A DNA stretch of 64,000 nucleotides from Amia ocellicauda (GCF_036373705.1 NC_089856.1:27490798-27554797), one strand, 5' to 3'. Positions 35,856-48,726 are shown, counted from the stretch's first letter. The notes: a model not told the origin generated them from the letters alone. Program-made: numbers and translations.

Positions 35856-38162
35856 TCAGTTCAGTGTTTGGTCTGATTGTGCTACCTGCCGGCGATGCTT
35901 AAGCCGGAGCACCTTCTGCACATTTTGGATCTTCTCTGTGATGGTGCTGTCATTAACACGTGGGCCAAATTTACGCTTGAGGAGGTAACGTATGAGCTGA
36001 ACAATGCGTTCATCCATCATGGGCTTGGGCTCCCTTTTGGTGTTGCCCCTGCGACCAGTGATGCTGTGGGTCATCAGGTACTCCTCATCAAACACCTTCA
36101 GAAGCAGGGCCTTACAGGCGGCTGACAGAGAGGTCTCATGGCCCAGCACGCCTTCCAGGTTCTTCTTGGTGTGCCCATTGTAGAGATCCTCTGCCCCTCC
36201 CTGGGCACTCTCACTGGGCTCCCCCTCCAGGCTCCGGAGTTTCTTCTGCAGTCTCCTTACCTGGTTCTGCAGATCTTTCACTTCCAGCTCTAGTCGGGGA
36301 ATCCGTGCCACTCTCTGCTCCAGCACCTCCAGCCGTTCAACAATGCTGAAATGCAAGTACACACCTATAACACTTGGAGCTACCAAATTCCTGGAGCTAG
36401 AGCAGGTTTTTCCTGGTTCTCACATCACTAATACCCTATACCAGTGGACAGGGACCCTTGACTCCTTGACCCTTGACTCCTGGAAGGCAAAATAAATTTG
36501 TGTTCCGCAATTATGTCATTGAATAATGTACACCGATCAGCCATAACATTATGACCACTGACAAGTGAAGTGAATAACACTGATAATCTCGTTATCGTGG
36601 CACCTGTCAGTGGATGGGATATATTAGGCAGCAAATGAACATTTTGTCCTCAAGTTGATGTGTTAGAAGCAGGAAAAATGGACAAGTGTAAGGATCTGAG
36701 CGACTTTGACAAGGGCCAAATTGTGATGGCTAGACGACTGGGTCAGAGCATCACTGCAGCTCTTGTGGGGTGTTCCCAGTCTGCAGTGGTCAGTACCTAT
36801 CAAAAGTGGTTCAAGGAAGGAAAAGCAGTGAACTGGCGACAGGGTCATGGGTGGCCAAGGCTCACTGATGCACGTGGGGAGCGAAGGCTGGCCCGTGTGG
36901 TCCGATCCAACAGACGAACTACTGTAGCTCAAATTGCTGAAAAAGTTAATGCTGGTTCTGATAGAAAGGTGTCAGAACACACAGTGCATCAGCAGTTTGT
37001 TGCATATGGGCTGTGTAGCCACAGACCAGTCAGGGTGCCCATGCTGACCCCTGTCCACTGCTGAAAGCACCTACAATGGGCACGTGAGCATCAGAACTGG
37101 ACCACGGAGCAATGGAGGAAGGTGGCCTGGTCTGACGAGTTCAAGGTGTTGACTTGGCCTCCACATTCCCCAGATCTCAATCCAATCGAGCATCTGTGGG
37201 ATGTGCTGGCCTAACAAGTCCGACTTACAGGACTTAAAGGATCTGCTGCTAACGTCTTGGTGCCAGATACCACAGCACACCTTCAGAGGTCTAGTGGACA
37301 GGTCAGGGCTGTTTTGGCGGCAAAAGGGGGACCTACACAATATTAGGTGGTCATAATGTTATGGCTGATCGGTGTATTTGGTAAGTGAGTCAGTTAAGCA
37401 TTGTTTCCAGCTTGTGATCAGATGGGGATGTAAAGAGACCATTGGCCCCCGGGACCAGGCATTTTCATCACTGCCCTACAATCTACTCTTAAGATGTAAT
37501 TAGTTGAATTGGGCATTTTTCACTCCTCTTCATCAATGTGAGACCTTCTACTCACACCTCTGTTCATTCAATACCACCAAACTCACCTTCTCCACCTTTG
37601 AAGAGGACAGTTGTGACGCAGTTGAAAGGATCATGAACAGGTGCATTGATAGAGCTGGTTGGATGGGTACTGGATCAGCTGTGATTTGAAGGACTCACCT
37701 TCATAATTAATAGGTTAAATAGGCTCTTAATCATACTTGGCTTGACAGATGTCCTGACTTCCACAATGGCCACTTTTGCACATATTCGTAGTTCTGTCAA
37801 CAGAGTTTCTCTTGATTTATTACAATGACAATGACCTTCACACTTATTGCAATCTTTATCGATTCTGCAGTGTGCGTCAGTCAGAAACACTTCAAAATTC
37901 ATCTTTATCAGAACTGCATTATGTCACATTATAACTCCCTTTAGAAGACTGCCAGCCTTCAGAATGTTTATTTATACTTAACATTAATTGCAGTGTGACT
38001 TCACTACCAGTCTAGTATTTAACATTACCTAAAACAAGCTCATGTTTTTTCCATGATGAGTCTAGCATAGCAGCTGTAGTTTATATTCGATAGGGATAAA
38101 AAGAAGAAAACCAACCTGAATGGCCTTGATGCATCAGAAATAAACAAGGAGTCTGAGTCCAT
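35856..38162 (-). CDS. Small coiled-coil and BEN-domain protein
   Basis: Probable nuclear DNA-binding or chromatin protein. BEN domains bind DNA or partners in transcriptional repressors such as the BEND family. Two coding exons are proposed, 38162-38116 ([15 protein letters not shown]) and 36345-35856, joined in phase 2 by a TTTCAG acceptor and a GTTGGT donor. The protein has 178 residues. Residues about 17-60 form a leucine-heptad coiled coil ('[20 protein letters not shown]'). Residues about 90-165 are a BEN domain ('[20 protein letters not shown]', then '[20 protein letters not shown]' and [13 protein letters not shown]). It is much shorter than BEND3 or BEND7. A deleted Tc1 copy occupies part of the intron. 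The donor is weak, so the first exon is less sure than the second. Confidence 0.75.
36531..37374 (+). mobile_element. Internally deleted Tc1-like element, copy 1
   Basis: The ends are inverted (left CACCGATCAGCCATAACATT, right its complement) and TA flanks both (36529-36530 and 37375-37376). Transposase pieces remain: an N-terminal helix-turn-helix part (36678-36950, '[20 protein letters not shown]'), then after a jump the end '[20 protein letters not shown]' (37150-37215). The region with the first two catalytic Asp residues is mostly gone. It lies in the intron of the BEN-domain gene, on the opposite strand. Confidence 0.88.
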
Positions 38163-38169
38163 CTCTCCT

Positions 38170-41100
38170 GTGAGCGGCTGGAGAACTGATAATGTGCAGG
38201 TAGCAGACACAGACACAGACTGAAGATTGAGGTAGATGTCTTGTAACCGCAAATGACCTTACAGGGTTAAGCGGCAACTGTTGTTGGTTGTTTGTTGTGC
38301 GTCTCTGAAGGTGGATCTTGGAGTTCTGATGGCTAGGAAATCAGCAACAGCAGCTCTTTAGCGAAATGCTAAGGTGCCATTGCATATTGTAAAGCTGGGC
38401 TTGTGTTCTTTTGAGGAAGAAACTGGAGCCAGGCTTCGACTTGAAAGCAAAAGCAGCATGCATTTATGATCATGAATTAACCATGCACAATCATGAATAA
38501 TTCATGGCTGTGCCCGGCAAAAAGCAAAAAGCAAAAAATAAAAAATAAAGGAGGTAGGGGATTTCATGCATAATTCGTCATTATTTATGAAAAACCATGA
38601 ACCACATTAAAATTCACTCCCATCACACTTTGTCCCTGAGCCATGAACATTCCATGAATATTTCTCTCATGACTGCTCTTGGGAGATGTTCATTAATATA
38701 GAACCGCTGTGAGCAAATCTGTCTGACTATTGAAAGTGCCAGAGTTATTTATGAAGGCATGCAAATGGAGTTTGAAGTACAAAAGAATTTTGAAAAAAAA
38801 AAAAAAAACGTCAGGCAAGAATGAAGTGAAATAATTATAGCAATAATAAAATGTTAGTTAAAGTAAGAGAAATACAGCACAGGAAAGACATTTGTGGGGG
38901 TGGGAGCAGCTATGCAGTCATCCATATAAACATAAAATGCAAAAAAAGAGATCAATCTAGGAAATAAAGTAGGTCATCTATATAAAATGTGGTGCATTTT
39001 GGAGCCATGGCTATAGTGTCTACTGTATTTCACTATACACATTCAGCTTTAGATTATTTCTTCTAAAAACTGTTCATATTGTTTGAACTTAATTGTTTAG
39101 GCGATAATCATAACCTAGTATAGGAACTGCAGCACCTTTCTTTTTGTTTTGTGTTTCACAGGGAGACGAAAAAAACTAAATTGAGCAATGTGAAACATGT
39201 GAAATGTGCACATGTAGACAGAATTTGCACAGAAGCTATTTATGGAAAGAAAAGGGAGTTTTTTTTATAGGCATAAAAAACTGTTGAAGGAATTTCCACG
39301 AACAAGTTGTTTTCGTTATCTGAAAGGTAGCCAAGAAACATTTATCACAAATACATAAACACGTTTAAATTGCTTATCTTCAGTAAGACTTCTGCTCATA
39401 CCTTGCATCAGAAGTATGTATGCTGGCATAGTGGGGCTAAATTACTATTGTGGCATAATGATTCTAAACATATCATTCTGATCTATGGTACTGATGTTAA
39501 CATTTTTAAAACTGGCCCACCATTAAAATCCACCTACAGATTAAGCACACAAGAAGAGACTACACATGATTGACCTGCTGCTGCTGCTATAATCCCTTCA
39601 ATAATGGGAAAGGCTGGACAACAGTATAGTTTCTGAATTTATAGTATTTGTCTGAAGTTCAAGGGTAGCCCAAGGTTTACCAAAGAAAGATGTGAAATTA
39701 GTAACAAGGGCCAAATTACAGAAAACAAGAAATATATATTTCTTGAAATATGTTGTAGCTATTGCAAAATCAGCATTAAACAATCAAAAGTACAGAATAC
39801 AACTTTGTACATCATTATCTGGTGGAGCTCAGGGACATCTAAAAATAGCACAGTACAGAAAGGAAGTAATATTACACCATGCAAACAATCCAGTCTGAGG
39901 TTTAACTGGTTAATAAACAATGCCAGAATACTTTTTTGAAATCTTGCGGATGGGAGTGCTGTAATACTGACGTGTAAATGATTTACTGAGCAGGGAATTT
40001 CATGCAGGTGTGTCAGAGGTTATGTGCAATAGACCAGCTTTATAGTAATGCTTTTCAGTTCAATTCAATAGATAAAATGTGAGCATGGATATATTTCTAT
40101 CTATCATTTTACTTACCATTCCCTTTATCCTTATACAGTTATACTAAATGTACTCACACTTTGAATTTAAATCAATGTAATTTTTGTGATTAATTTAGTA
40201 TACTGTGGATGCAAATCTATTAATATATCTTTCATTCTATCTATCATTTTATTGATAATGCTATATATCTATATACAGTTGTAATTACATATTCACACCT
40301 TTTATGTATGTATGTATTCATTTATTATCAATACTTATTTATTGATCCCATATTGTCAGAGAGTGTTGGACACTGGGAATGTATAATCTTTATTTGGGTA
40401 AGATCCAATAAGTAACCAGCAATGGCAGCAACCAAATTAATAATGCCAAATATCTTTCTATCATTTGTAACCTTCCTGGCCTATACTATGAAAGACTGCA
40501 GAGGTGTTACTTTGTTTCTGTGTGGGCAAACTACCCACTCCTATGTAATGAGAGATAATTAAATTCTCAATTTAACCACTATGCAAATCTGGCCCAGTAT
40601 GTTGGTATTTGGAATGGGCTTTGGGTTAATTAAATTTGTACTTTGCAGAGCTGAACAGTTGTGCTTGGTTAAATATGTGATCACAATTATTTTCTTTCTG
40701 ACACTGAAAAACTGAGGTTTCCATGGGTATTTTAACTGTGATAATAAGAACTTAGTATTGTTTGTATTACTCTCACACTTCCTTTTCCCCCACATACTGC
40801 AGGTCAAATTCCATTGCAAAAAGTATGTCAGGGGAAAGCACAATATTTCAGATTCTTCTTCTCTCACTCGCTGGGATATTCTAATATTGTTTGTTGCCAA
40901 ATCAGATAACTGATTCCACTGTTGCAACATTCTATAGACCATGCTGAACAAGTTGTCGCAGAGGTTTAATGGCAACAGATCAAACTATGTCTTGCTTACA
41001 CAATTCTTTGACTTAATGTAACCTAATGGTCTATATGTGATAACAAAATTAACTCTCACTGTACAGTTATTAAACTTACATCCAAAAGCAGATAGACAGT

Positions 41101-41400
41101 GTTGCAATAAACAGATTTAACACACTTAATGTTAATTTTTAATAATGCCCTCACCCTACCACCCTCATAGAGGCCCATTTTATGTTTGTGAACTACCACA
41201 ACACACATATACTAAGTAATAGTTAACTGTTACCATACTGTGAGGATAAACACCATTAAAACACCCACAAAGTTTTGTTTGCAGCCCACATCATTATGAT
41301 AGCAGAGGATACATACTGTATATGAACTTTAAGTTCCAACAAGGGGAGAATCCCTCCTAGACAATTTGTTTGAAAAGGGGAAATAAAGAAAAACTTTTAA
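38170..41400. other. AT-rich intergenic
   Basis: A block rich in CATGAAT/ATTCATG words (38455-38700) can fold on itself but has no recognisable ends. The 138-codon minus-strand frame at 40559-40975 has no known motif. No chemokine exon was found. Confidence 0.4.
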
Positions 41401-41406
41401 GAAATT

Positions 41407-41416
41407 GGTAATTCCC
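41407..41416 (+). promoter_or_regulatory. kB-like site upstream of gene E
   Basis: GGTAATTCCC (reverse GGGAATTACC), 17 bp upstream of the TATA box. It has one mismatch to the general kB consensus. Confidence 0.4.
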
Positions 41417-41433
41417 TGCGTTTCAAGCAGGTG

Positions 41434-41440
41434 TATAAAA
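41434..41440 (+). promoter_or_regulatory. TATA box of gene E
   Basis: TATAAAA, 96 bp upstream of the ATG at 41536. Confidence 0.75.
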
Positions 41441-41535
41441 GTGAGATATCCGAGAGTCTTTCAGTCCAAGATCTACCTCCGTTCTGTGCTAACTTGTTAT
41501 TTGTTACCTGTTCTCAATTATTTTGAAACGTTAAC

Positions 41536-42854
41536 ATGAACTGCCGGACCCTGACTGTGGCTGCAGGGGTCTTGTTTATTCTGGTGATCATTTCCTGCAG
41601 TATCACAGAGTCAGCCAGTAAGTAAGACGTACTAACAACATAGTCGGGTTCTATACCTCAAGAATCGAATTGAAATTAATGTATGATCTTCCGTTACTGT
41701 TTTAGGAACAGATGGCTGTTGCACTCAATATATATCTTCAATTGACAATATAAAAGTGAAGCTGATACGGGAATACAAGAAACAGGATTTGAATGGAGTT
41801 TGCAATATTGATGCTATTGTGTAAGAAATACTTTTTATTTTTCAGCCCTGCATTTTGTCTGCTTTGCATTATCGTGTTTTACTATGGGTTTTTTTTAAAG
41901 AGAAATTGACAATTGTCTTCCGATTTGCAAGGGAATATGGTAAATCAACCTTGCTCACACACCATGATCCTAGTACTAACACAAGAGAGATGTAGCTAGC
42001 CTACACATGTTTTCCGCAATGTGTGCTGTCAAGCCATGTGCTTTTTTTTCATGCGTGAGTGTGGTCACTAGTTCTTATCCCAACTAAGGATGTCGATGTA
42101 TCTTTTTAAGTATTTACATTTTTTTGTTTTTATATTTTAATGTTTGTATTCTTTATACAATTCAATAGTTAAAAAATTTAACAGTGATGAATCCATAATG
42201 AAATTAACCAATGCACTGTGCAAGTGCATTAGTTAATTTCATTATAGATTCATCACTGTTCATCATTGTATATCAATGTATACAACAGTGGACCTGAGGT
42301 GTGTGTTGTAATGTCCTTTTCAGGTTCATCATGAAGAGAGGACGGCAGATCTGTGCCAATCCTAAAGCAAAGAAAGTGAAAGAAATCGTTAAACACCTGA
42401 AGTAAGTATTTTTCATTACAATATTTAATAAACAGTAAAAGCACAAGGCTGCAATGAAATAAAAGCTAATTCAGTAATTGTACCACTAAATTATGAAAAT
42501 ATATTTTAAATTAAATCATACAATATACATAGACAGATAGGTACATGCATAATAAAAGCCATTCTTCTACAACATCCTAAATACTACTTGCTTGGGTTAA
42601 TGTGTATTCAGTGTATTGAGAGAAAGGTTCATTGTCAGATATTAGTATAATTTTGGTATAAAGTTTTGCTTATTTGTCACAAATGTGTTAATTAACATTA
42701 TTCTCTCTTCATATTTTAACAATTATAGACATTTTGTTATTGATATACCTGCATATATTATTGTTTGAAAGTGTTTTTTTTTTGTTATAGCAAAAGGAAG
42801 GACAGAAAGTCTGGGAAAAGAACAAGACGACACTCTTCTTCCACAGATGTTTAA
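41536..42854 (+). CDS. CC chemokine with long basic tail (gene E)
   Basis: Secreted CC chemokine. Exons are 41536-41617, 41706-41820, 42324-42401 and 42791-42854, all with GT/AG borders. The predicted protein has 112 residues, with a signal peptide at about 1-27. The CC pair is at 32-33 (DGCCTQYI), Cys60 (VCNIDAIVF) and Cys76 (ICANPKAKKVKEIVKHL). The Trp usual at the helix start is replaced by Lys/Val. CCL25 also lacks this Trp, which hints at that branch without proving it. The last 20 residues are strongly basic ('NKRKDRKSGKRTRRHSSS'), which would favour binding to heparan sulfate. Exon sizes pair it with gene F (both 112 residues). Confidence 0.94.
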
Positions 42855-43189
42855 TGTCAAACCAGCAAAACTTGAGATTTAAAGTTACTAGTGGAAGGCT
42901 TTTATTTCACTATGACTGCACCACATACATTACATAGCACATAATAGTTTATAGCAGTCTGCAAAAGTGTATGCATTTTTCAATGCTTTTGCTTAATTAA
43001 GCTTAAAAGAGGTAAACCTTTGTAAGGTGCAATACTTATTCTTCAGAGATTCACAGGTGTTAAGGGAAGAGACAATACAAAATAATAATAAACAGAAACA
43101 TATTCCCTAATATAAACCTTTACTCTATACAATAAGATACTCATTGCAGAACTGCATTTCTTTCCTTGTGTGATTGTGTAAACAAGGTC
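42855..43189. other. 3' flank of gene E
   Basis: Expected 3' UTR. AATAAA-like words lie near 43086-43092. No other gene. Confidence 0.45.
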
Positions 43190-43552
43190 ACTGTCTGACA
43201 GACTTAGTCTCACGGTACTGTGCTATAGATACCTATAAGAACAGGGTCTGATAAGAACCAGGGATTTGGGCTTGATACATGTACAAGACCCCCTTATATT
43301 AAACATTGCGTATGCCTTAATTTTCAACGGTTTAGTCATATATGGGTCTCCCTGACCATTTGTCAGGCAGAAACCGAACTTGCACTCATCATGGGACAGA
43401 CATGTGAGCCTGTTATCTTTCTTTCCTGTCTGGTCTGCATAAAAATGCCTGTACTTTGTAACTTCTCTAAGACTGTTCTTGAGATTGCCTCTCGAAAACC
43501 TCTTCCATGCGGCCGCTCGTAATAAATTCCTCTTGATTGAAAATACATCTCT
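43190..43552 (+). repeat. Solo LTR-like repeat, copy 1
   Basis: Related to 60470-60870 along its length (shared words 'GGTCTGCATAAAA', 'TTGTAACTTCTCTAAGACT', 'AATAAATTCCTCTTGATTGA'). It has a TATA-like GCATAAAAA (43438-43446) and AATAAA (43521-43526) about 80 bp apart, as in a retroviral-type LTR. No internal coding region is next to it. Borders are approximate. Confidence 0.65.
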
Positions 43553-45320
43553 CTACATACATTACATTACTGGGACATTATTATTTGGACATACATTATT
43601 TGGACTCTTCACTCATATACTGTCAGTTTGCACATGCAATTAATCTAAATAGGTAAAGTACATTATTCTTTTCAAAGATTGTATTGGTGAGGATGAATAA
43701 ATATTAAAATACAATACTCTTGAGACACACTGTTAATGTGTTAATCTGACAGTTTTCTGTTTTATTTGTAAATGACATTCGGTGAATGATGGCGTTTAAA
43801 ACTTGCAAGATGTATTTCATAAATGAGGTCAACAATTATAGCGATTTCCCTTCTCTGCAGTGGAAGTTGAATTGCAACAATCTGAGCTATTGTTACACAG
43901 CATGAATTTATAAACACGTGTTGCTAATAAATTAATCTTTAAATTTGCCTGATGTCATTGCCTTTGTAACCTTATTCTCAATGGTATTTTACAGCATTGA
44001 AAAATTGAATAAAAAAATGTAAAAGAATAATGTGTACCTTCTGTGTTCTTTACATGTGACAGAACAGGATGCCCTAGTTTTTAGGAGGTTGCATTACACC
44101 AGTCAAGAGCAAACAAGTTTTAAAAACAAATGAAAAGAGCATCACCCATACTAAATACACACAATAATTACAATGCTAAATATGATTCATTCCACAAGAC
44201 AAAATAAAATGATTCACGACTTGATATAAATAGTATAAAATAATTAATGAAGGCAAGACTTTGTTTATTTTTTGTATATATATATTTAAAATTTTGCTAA
44301 AAGAAAAAAATAATTTAGTTTATTCCCTGTCAGCTGTTAAAGAGTGAATTAAGCAAGCATTTTTCGCACTGTGTTCAACATTTTTTTATATAGTAATAAA
44401 TGCAGAAACAGTTTAGTGCGTTTAGAATCGTTTGCCCTTTTCTAATCCTCTGATTCAAATCTTCAAACTCAACTCAGCATATCTGCATTCATGTAATCCC
44501 AATTTTTTTTGGTGCCTCTTGCACGTTTCAGTTTGCTTTGACAGTGTACTGCATATCATTATTTTTGTATTAAAATCTGTGACACCAAATAACTTCTACA
44601 AAAAGCAAGTTCCTCTGTGTTGGCAAATGCTAATATTTTATTATTTGCTTGCATCTATTCTAGCATTTCAGCCTTAATACCTAATCCACCCATACTTCCA
44701 CCCACACTTTAACATTCCTGAACAATATCTGGGTATATACCTCACTTCTGGTATGTTTACTTAATAATTGCTTCCATGCATCTGCCTTGAAACAAATGTG
44801 CTGTGGAGGATACAAAATCTTCATATATATATTCACCTTAAATAGGCCACCCTCAATCTACTGCCAAGTCTAGGACAAGTATTTAAATGAGCAGGGTGGG
44901 CTTTATATGAGGGGTGGTATAGAAAGAGAGTTGTATACTGATGCAAAACTTGTGGTATTAGAGGGTGACATTACAAAGAGTTAATGCAGACAAGTCCTCC
45001 CTTTCTCTGAATTGTGATGTAGATTGAATCGCAAATATGCAATACATACAAATGCACCTTACATCATACAATAAGTTTAATTAAAAATAATAATTTAGGT
45101 GAAACTAAAGTAGAATAGATTACATACAGATAACTACAGTAAATCCTACAACATATGGAAGCAAACCTTTTTTTTTATTATTTTAAAAACCTAACTCAGC
45201 TTTTGTTGTTTACTTGGATGTAGCAGTTCTTTGATTACCAAAATGTAACCACTCAGGATGTTATGATCATGACTTACGAACCCCAGCAGACCCAGAAAAG
45301 CCACAAGTGATGTCCCATCA
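43553..45320. other. AT-rich intergenic
   Basis: Nothing recognised. Frames are short. Confidence 0.4.
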
Positions 45321-45324
45321 GTCT

Positions 45325-45331
45325 TATAAAA
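45325..45331 (+). promoter_or_regulatory. TATA box of gene F
   Basis: TATAAAA, 56 bp upstream of the ATG at 45387, giving a short 5' UTR. Confidence 0.75.
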
Positions 45332-45386
45332 GCGAAGAAATAAGCTTGGCTGCACATACAGACACCACCATTGACCCTCCAGCAGA

Positions 45387-47710
45387 ATGTCTAGCAAAAG
45401 ACTACTCCTTGGGACCCTACTGTCCGGATTCATTCTGAGCATAATTTTTGTGCAAAGTTTTGCATGTGAGTATTTGTTACATTTGAATTTATATATGCTT
45501 AATGATATTTTGCTTTATAATACATTAAGAGTGTACTAATGTGGTTATTTACCACATTAGTTGGATACATTTTTCACTATCTATATATATGAGCTCTTGT
45601 ACCAGTGAGCACAAAATAGCATTATCTATAGCATTACCTGTACCATTCTAGTGTAATATCTTCTGTATTCCTGGAGCATTAAAAGTAATTGTTACATACC
45701 GCGGGCATGGGAACAGGGGAACCCAGTTGAGATGCTGGTGGGATGGTCAAGACAGACGGGGGTCGGATATCAGCAGGACAGGGCTAACAGTGGTAAGGCA
45801 AAGATGTGGTTGTGGTCACGGCCAAGGCTCAAGCGATCAGGCAAACAGGCAATCGGGAAGAGCAAGGTCGTGGTCAGGATGTCAATCAGGAGGTCACGGA
45901 AACAAGACTATAACAAGGCATGGTGAGACTGCTCAGAGATGTAGCTAACACTAACAAAACTTCACAACTTGTGACACACAGTGAGGGGTTTACATGGGCA
46001 CAAGAGGGAAGAAAGGAACCAAGTTTGGGAGGTGCATGGCGAATGGGGGCAGAGGGTGATTGAACAAGTGCATATGGTGTTCAGGAATGTTGATTGATTG
46101 ATTGATTGAAGAGTGCTGGTCTGTGGCCGCGACAGTAATACAGCTGAATGGATGACAAGGGTGATAAATAGGTTTGATTTGTTAGAGATCCCTAGTTGAA
46201 ATTTTACTGCAGGTTAGATTGCACAAAGGAAAGATGACTATGGGTACCCACAACATATATGTGTGCCTGTGTCCTCTGCCTCTACTGTTTTTGATGTCAT
46301 TGAATTATATATAATAAATATACTCTAAGTAGTGCTTAACAACTCTAGTCCTGGAGGAGTACCACATGGTTTTACAGTCCTGAATCTTAAGACCTGGGAG
46401 AAGAGTTATGTTTGTGTAAATAATAAAATAAATCACATTTGAATATTAGGATTAGGCAGAATGAAAACCAAAAGATACTATTTCTACTCAAGAGACAGTT
46501 GTAGTCCTCTGAGATAAAAGTACTTAAGCACAAAATAGTGGTACCAAGAATGACTCCATCGACTACTTTTATTACTTCCTAGACTCCTACCAACCAGCCC
46601 TTTGTTTCTGTGAGTCAGAGTCAGACTCAGTAGTGATGATAAACATTGCTCTGATGTGTGTCCTAATGCCATCATTGTTCCTTCTCCTTGCTCCTGTGTT
46701 TACTAGACAGTTGTGTTCTGATTTGGTTCAGCTGAGAAGCCTCAAGAATATGATTTTTCTTTTGTTTGTTTGGGTCTTACAGATGGCCCAATGACCCATG
46801 ACTGCTGTATTAAATACACCCAAAAACCTGTGCCCCTCAAGGCAATCAAAGGGTTTGTTGAACAAAGTTCATTGGAAGTCTGCAGAATAGATGCAATCAT
46901 GTAAGTAAAATATGTATGTATTAAATCACAGTCCAGAATGTCTATTGAGTAGAATCTTATACAACTGGGCTATAATCACAATTATAATTCAAATAAACCT
47001 TTAACTGAATTTGAACTTCAACAATGCACTCAGAAATGTCAAGTCAAGCAATGACTGCATTAAAGAACTGCTAACTTTGTACAACCTCTTCAGGCACTGT
47101 ACATATAGTTACCTTTCAGTAAAGAACATATATTGATGTAATGTAATTACTGTGCTCTAGAAGTCTTCTACTGATTATTATAATGAATCTCTTCCTTTTT
47201 CTTCTATTGATGCATTTAAGATTCCACACTATTGCTGAAAAGAAAATATGTGCCAATGGAAAGGAAGCCTGGGTCAAGAGAGCACTGAAAAAGCTAAGGT
47301 ACAACATATATGCTGGTGCCGGAAAGCTCCAGTCTAGCAGGTCTTATAATATAGATAACCCCAACATTATCAGCTTTTAATGAATGTTTTACAAAACACT
47401 TATAATTCTGAGCTATTAAGCAGGTAGTGTGGTAAATACAAATACCCAAATACCAAATAGTAGTGATATACATTTCTTGAACTAACTGGATTGGAGCTCT
47501 TCAGGACCAGGGTCAGTTATGGATAACAAGACACAGGATACATACAATATACTACTCCAGTGAGTACCACACTGAATCGGTTATTAATTTGTGGTTGACC
47601 TGTGCCACAATAACAGACCAACAGTCAAAGCTTCATCCACAGCCAGGTGCTGCCACACTGCAACTGAAATATTTGTAAGAATAAGGGCCTTGGATAAGGG
47701 CGTCTACTAA

Positions 47711-47741
<31 letters not shown>

Positions 47742-47951
47742 ATACGTAAATAATAACAGTGTACAAACTGTTTTTTAACATGCCTATTCATTCATTTTAT
47801 ACAAATGTATTCTGCAATCCATTCATCCCAAATGTGACTGCATTGCACTGGTAACTATGTCTCTGTGTGTCTCTGTGTCTCTTCTAGCTCCAGACTGAAG
47901 CAACTTGCTAATACCGGATCAGATGGAAATGATGAAGAGAAAAAAGCTTAA
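45387..47951 (+). CDS. CC chemokine with acidic-basic tail (gene F)
   Basis: Secreted CC chemokine. Exons are 45387-45465, 46783-46900, 47221-47298 and 47888-47951, with GT/AG borders. The predicted protein has 112 residues, with a signal peptide at about 1-26. The CC pair is at 34-35 (THDCCIKYTQKPVPLK), Cys60 (VCRIDAIIF) and Cys76 (KICANGKEAWVKRALKKL). Unlike gene E the Trp is kept (residue 83). The tail ends GSDGNDEEKKA, with a cluster of acidic residues, so E and F differ strongly in tail charge despite equal exon layout. Intron 1 contains an unclassified repeat (45690-46120) and intron 3 a LINE/SINE tail. An AATAAA at 48304 is a candidate polyadenylation signal. Confidence 0.94.
45690..46120. 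repeat. Unclassified GC-richer repeat in intron 1 of gene F
   Basis: A purine-rich stretch with many CAGG/GGTCA words stands out from the AT-rich intron. It resembles interspersed repeats common in fish but shows no ends or protein motifs. The open frames inside are taken as chance. Confidence 0.4.
47683..47745 (+). repeat. L2/SINE 3' tail with (AAAT)n
   Basis: GGCCTTGGATAAGGGCGTCT followed by (AAAT)n, the end shared by the L2 LINE and the SINE in this window. It lies in intron 3 of gene F. Confidence 0.7.
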
Positions 47952-48112
47952 GAGCTTTACTGAAAAAACTAAAACATAAACAAATGCAAAAGGCATAAAT
48001 ATAATGCTGTTCATCTATTGCAAATTATATGCTAAGCCCCACTGAAATATCAATTACTCTTATTATCACAAATACATCTATATCTCTATCTATATCCATA
48101 TCTCACAAGTCA

Positions 48113-48174
48113 GTCTATATCAAACCACTGCTAGATAAAGGCCTCCCAAAGATGTTTCCACTTGCTTCAAGCTG

Positions 48175-48234
<60 letters not shown>
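48113..48234 (-). repeat. RTE-like LINE end and (TA)n tract
   Basis: 48113-48175 matches the RTE fragment at 13450-13520 (shared 'AAGATGTTTCCACTTGCTTC'). A (TA)n tract follows at 48177-48234. Confidence 0.6.
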
Positions 48235-48236
<2 letters not shown>

Positions 48237-48303
48237 CCATATATATACAGGTACTAAATTGTACATTTTGCTAAAACGTTTCATTTGGTTTTATGTCATT
48301 TCT

Positions 48304-48309
48304 AATAAA
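48304..48309 (+). terminator. Candidate polyadenylation signal of gene F
   Basis: AATAAA about 350 bp after the stop codon, the first clear one downstream. Confidence 0.4.
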
Positions 48310-48726
48310 AGTAAGAGTGAACTGAATGATCTCGTCTCTTTACCTGGGTATTGTATTCAAAAAAGGGAAAGAGTTCAGTACAATAGATCTGTGGAATGAC
48401 ATCACCTACTTCCCTGATTGAGCAATAGCTACAGTGTGATGAGACAAAGAACTTGTGCTGGGAAATTACATCCAACTTAGAGACAAAGCTTCAGAGGCAG
48501 GGAGAATGTGAACTTTACCCACGCATTACATAGTAAATCTGTTAATAAATCATGGTATTGTGTGGGGAAAGTTGGGATGATCTTATATGAAGCATATATT
48601 GTATGCTTAGCTGTCATTAGTTATATAAACAAGTAATGGTAATATCCTTCAAATATTCAATAAAACTGCATAGAGCTAGAAGAAAACATGAAAAATGGGA
48701 ACATGTACAATTTGTCTGTGTGTGTA

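Noticed and set aside
37699-37902. Open stretch considered as the exon joined directly to the BEN-domain exon
   Set aside because: Its donor is in phase 0 whereas the BEN exon needs phase 2; joining would give a stop at the third codon.
38455-38700. CATGAATT-rich block considered as a MITE
   Set aside because: Many short self-complementary words, but no clear paired ends or target duplication.
40559-40975. 138-codon open frame on the minus strand
   Set aside because: No recognised motif, no promoter or splice context. In a window this size one chance frame of this length is not surprising.
45727-45948. Arg/Gly-rich frames in intron 1 of gene F
   Set aside because: They overlap in two frames and lie in a purine-rich repeat; no domain is visible.
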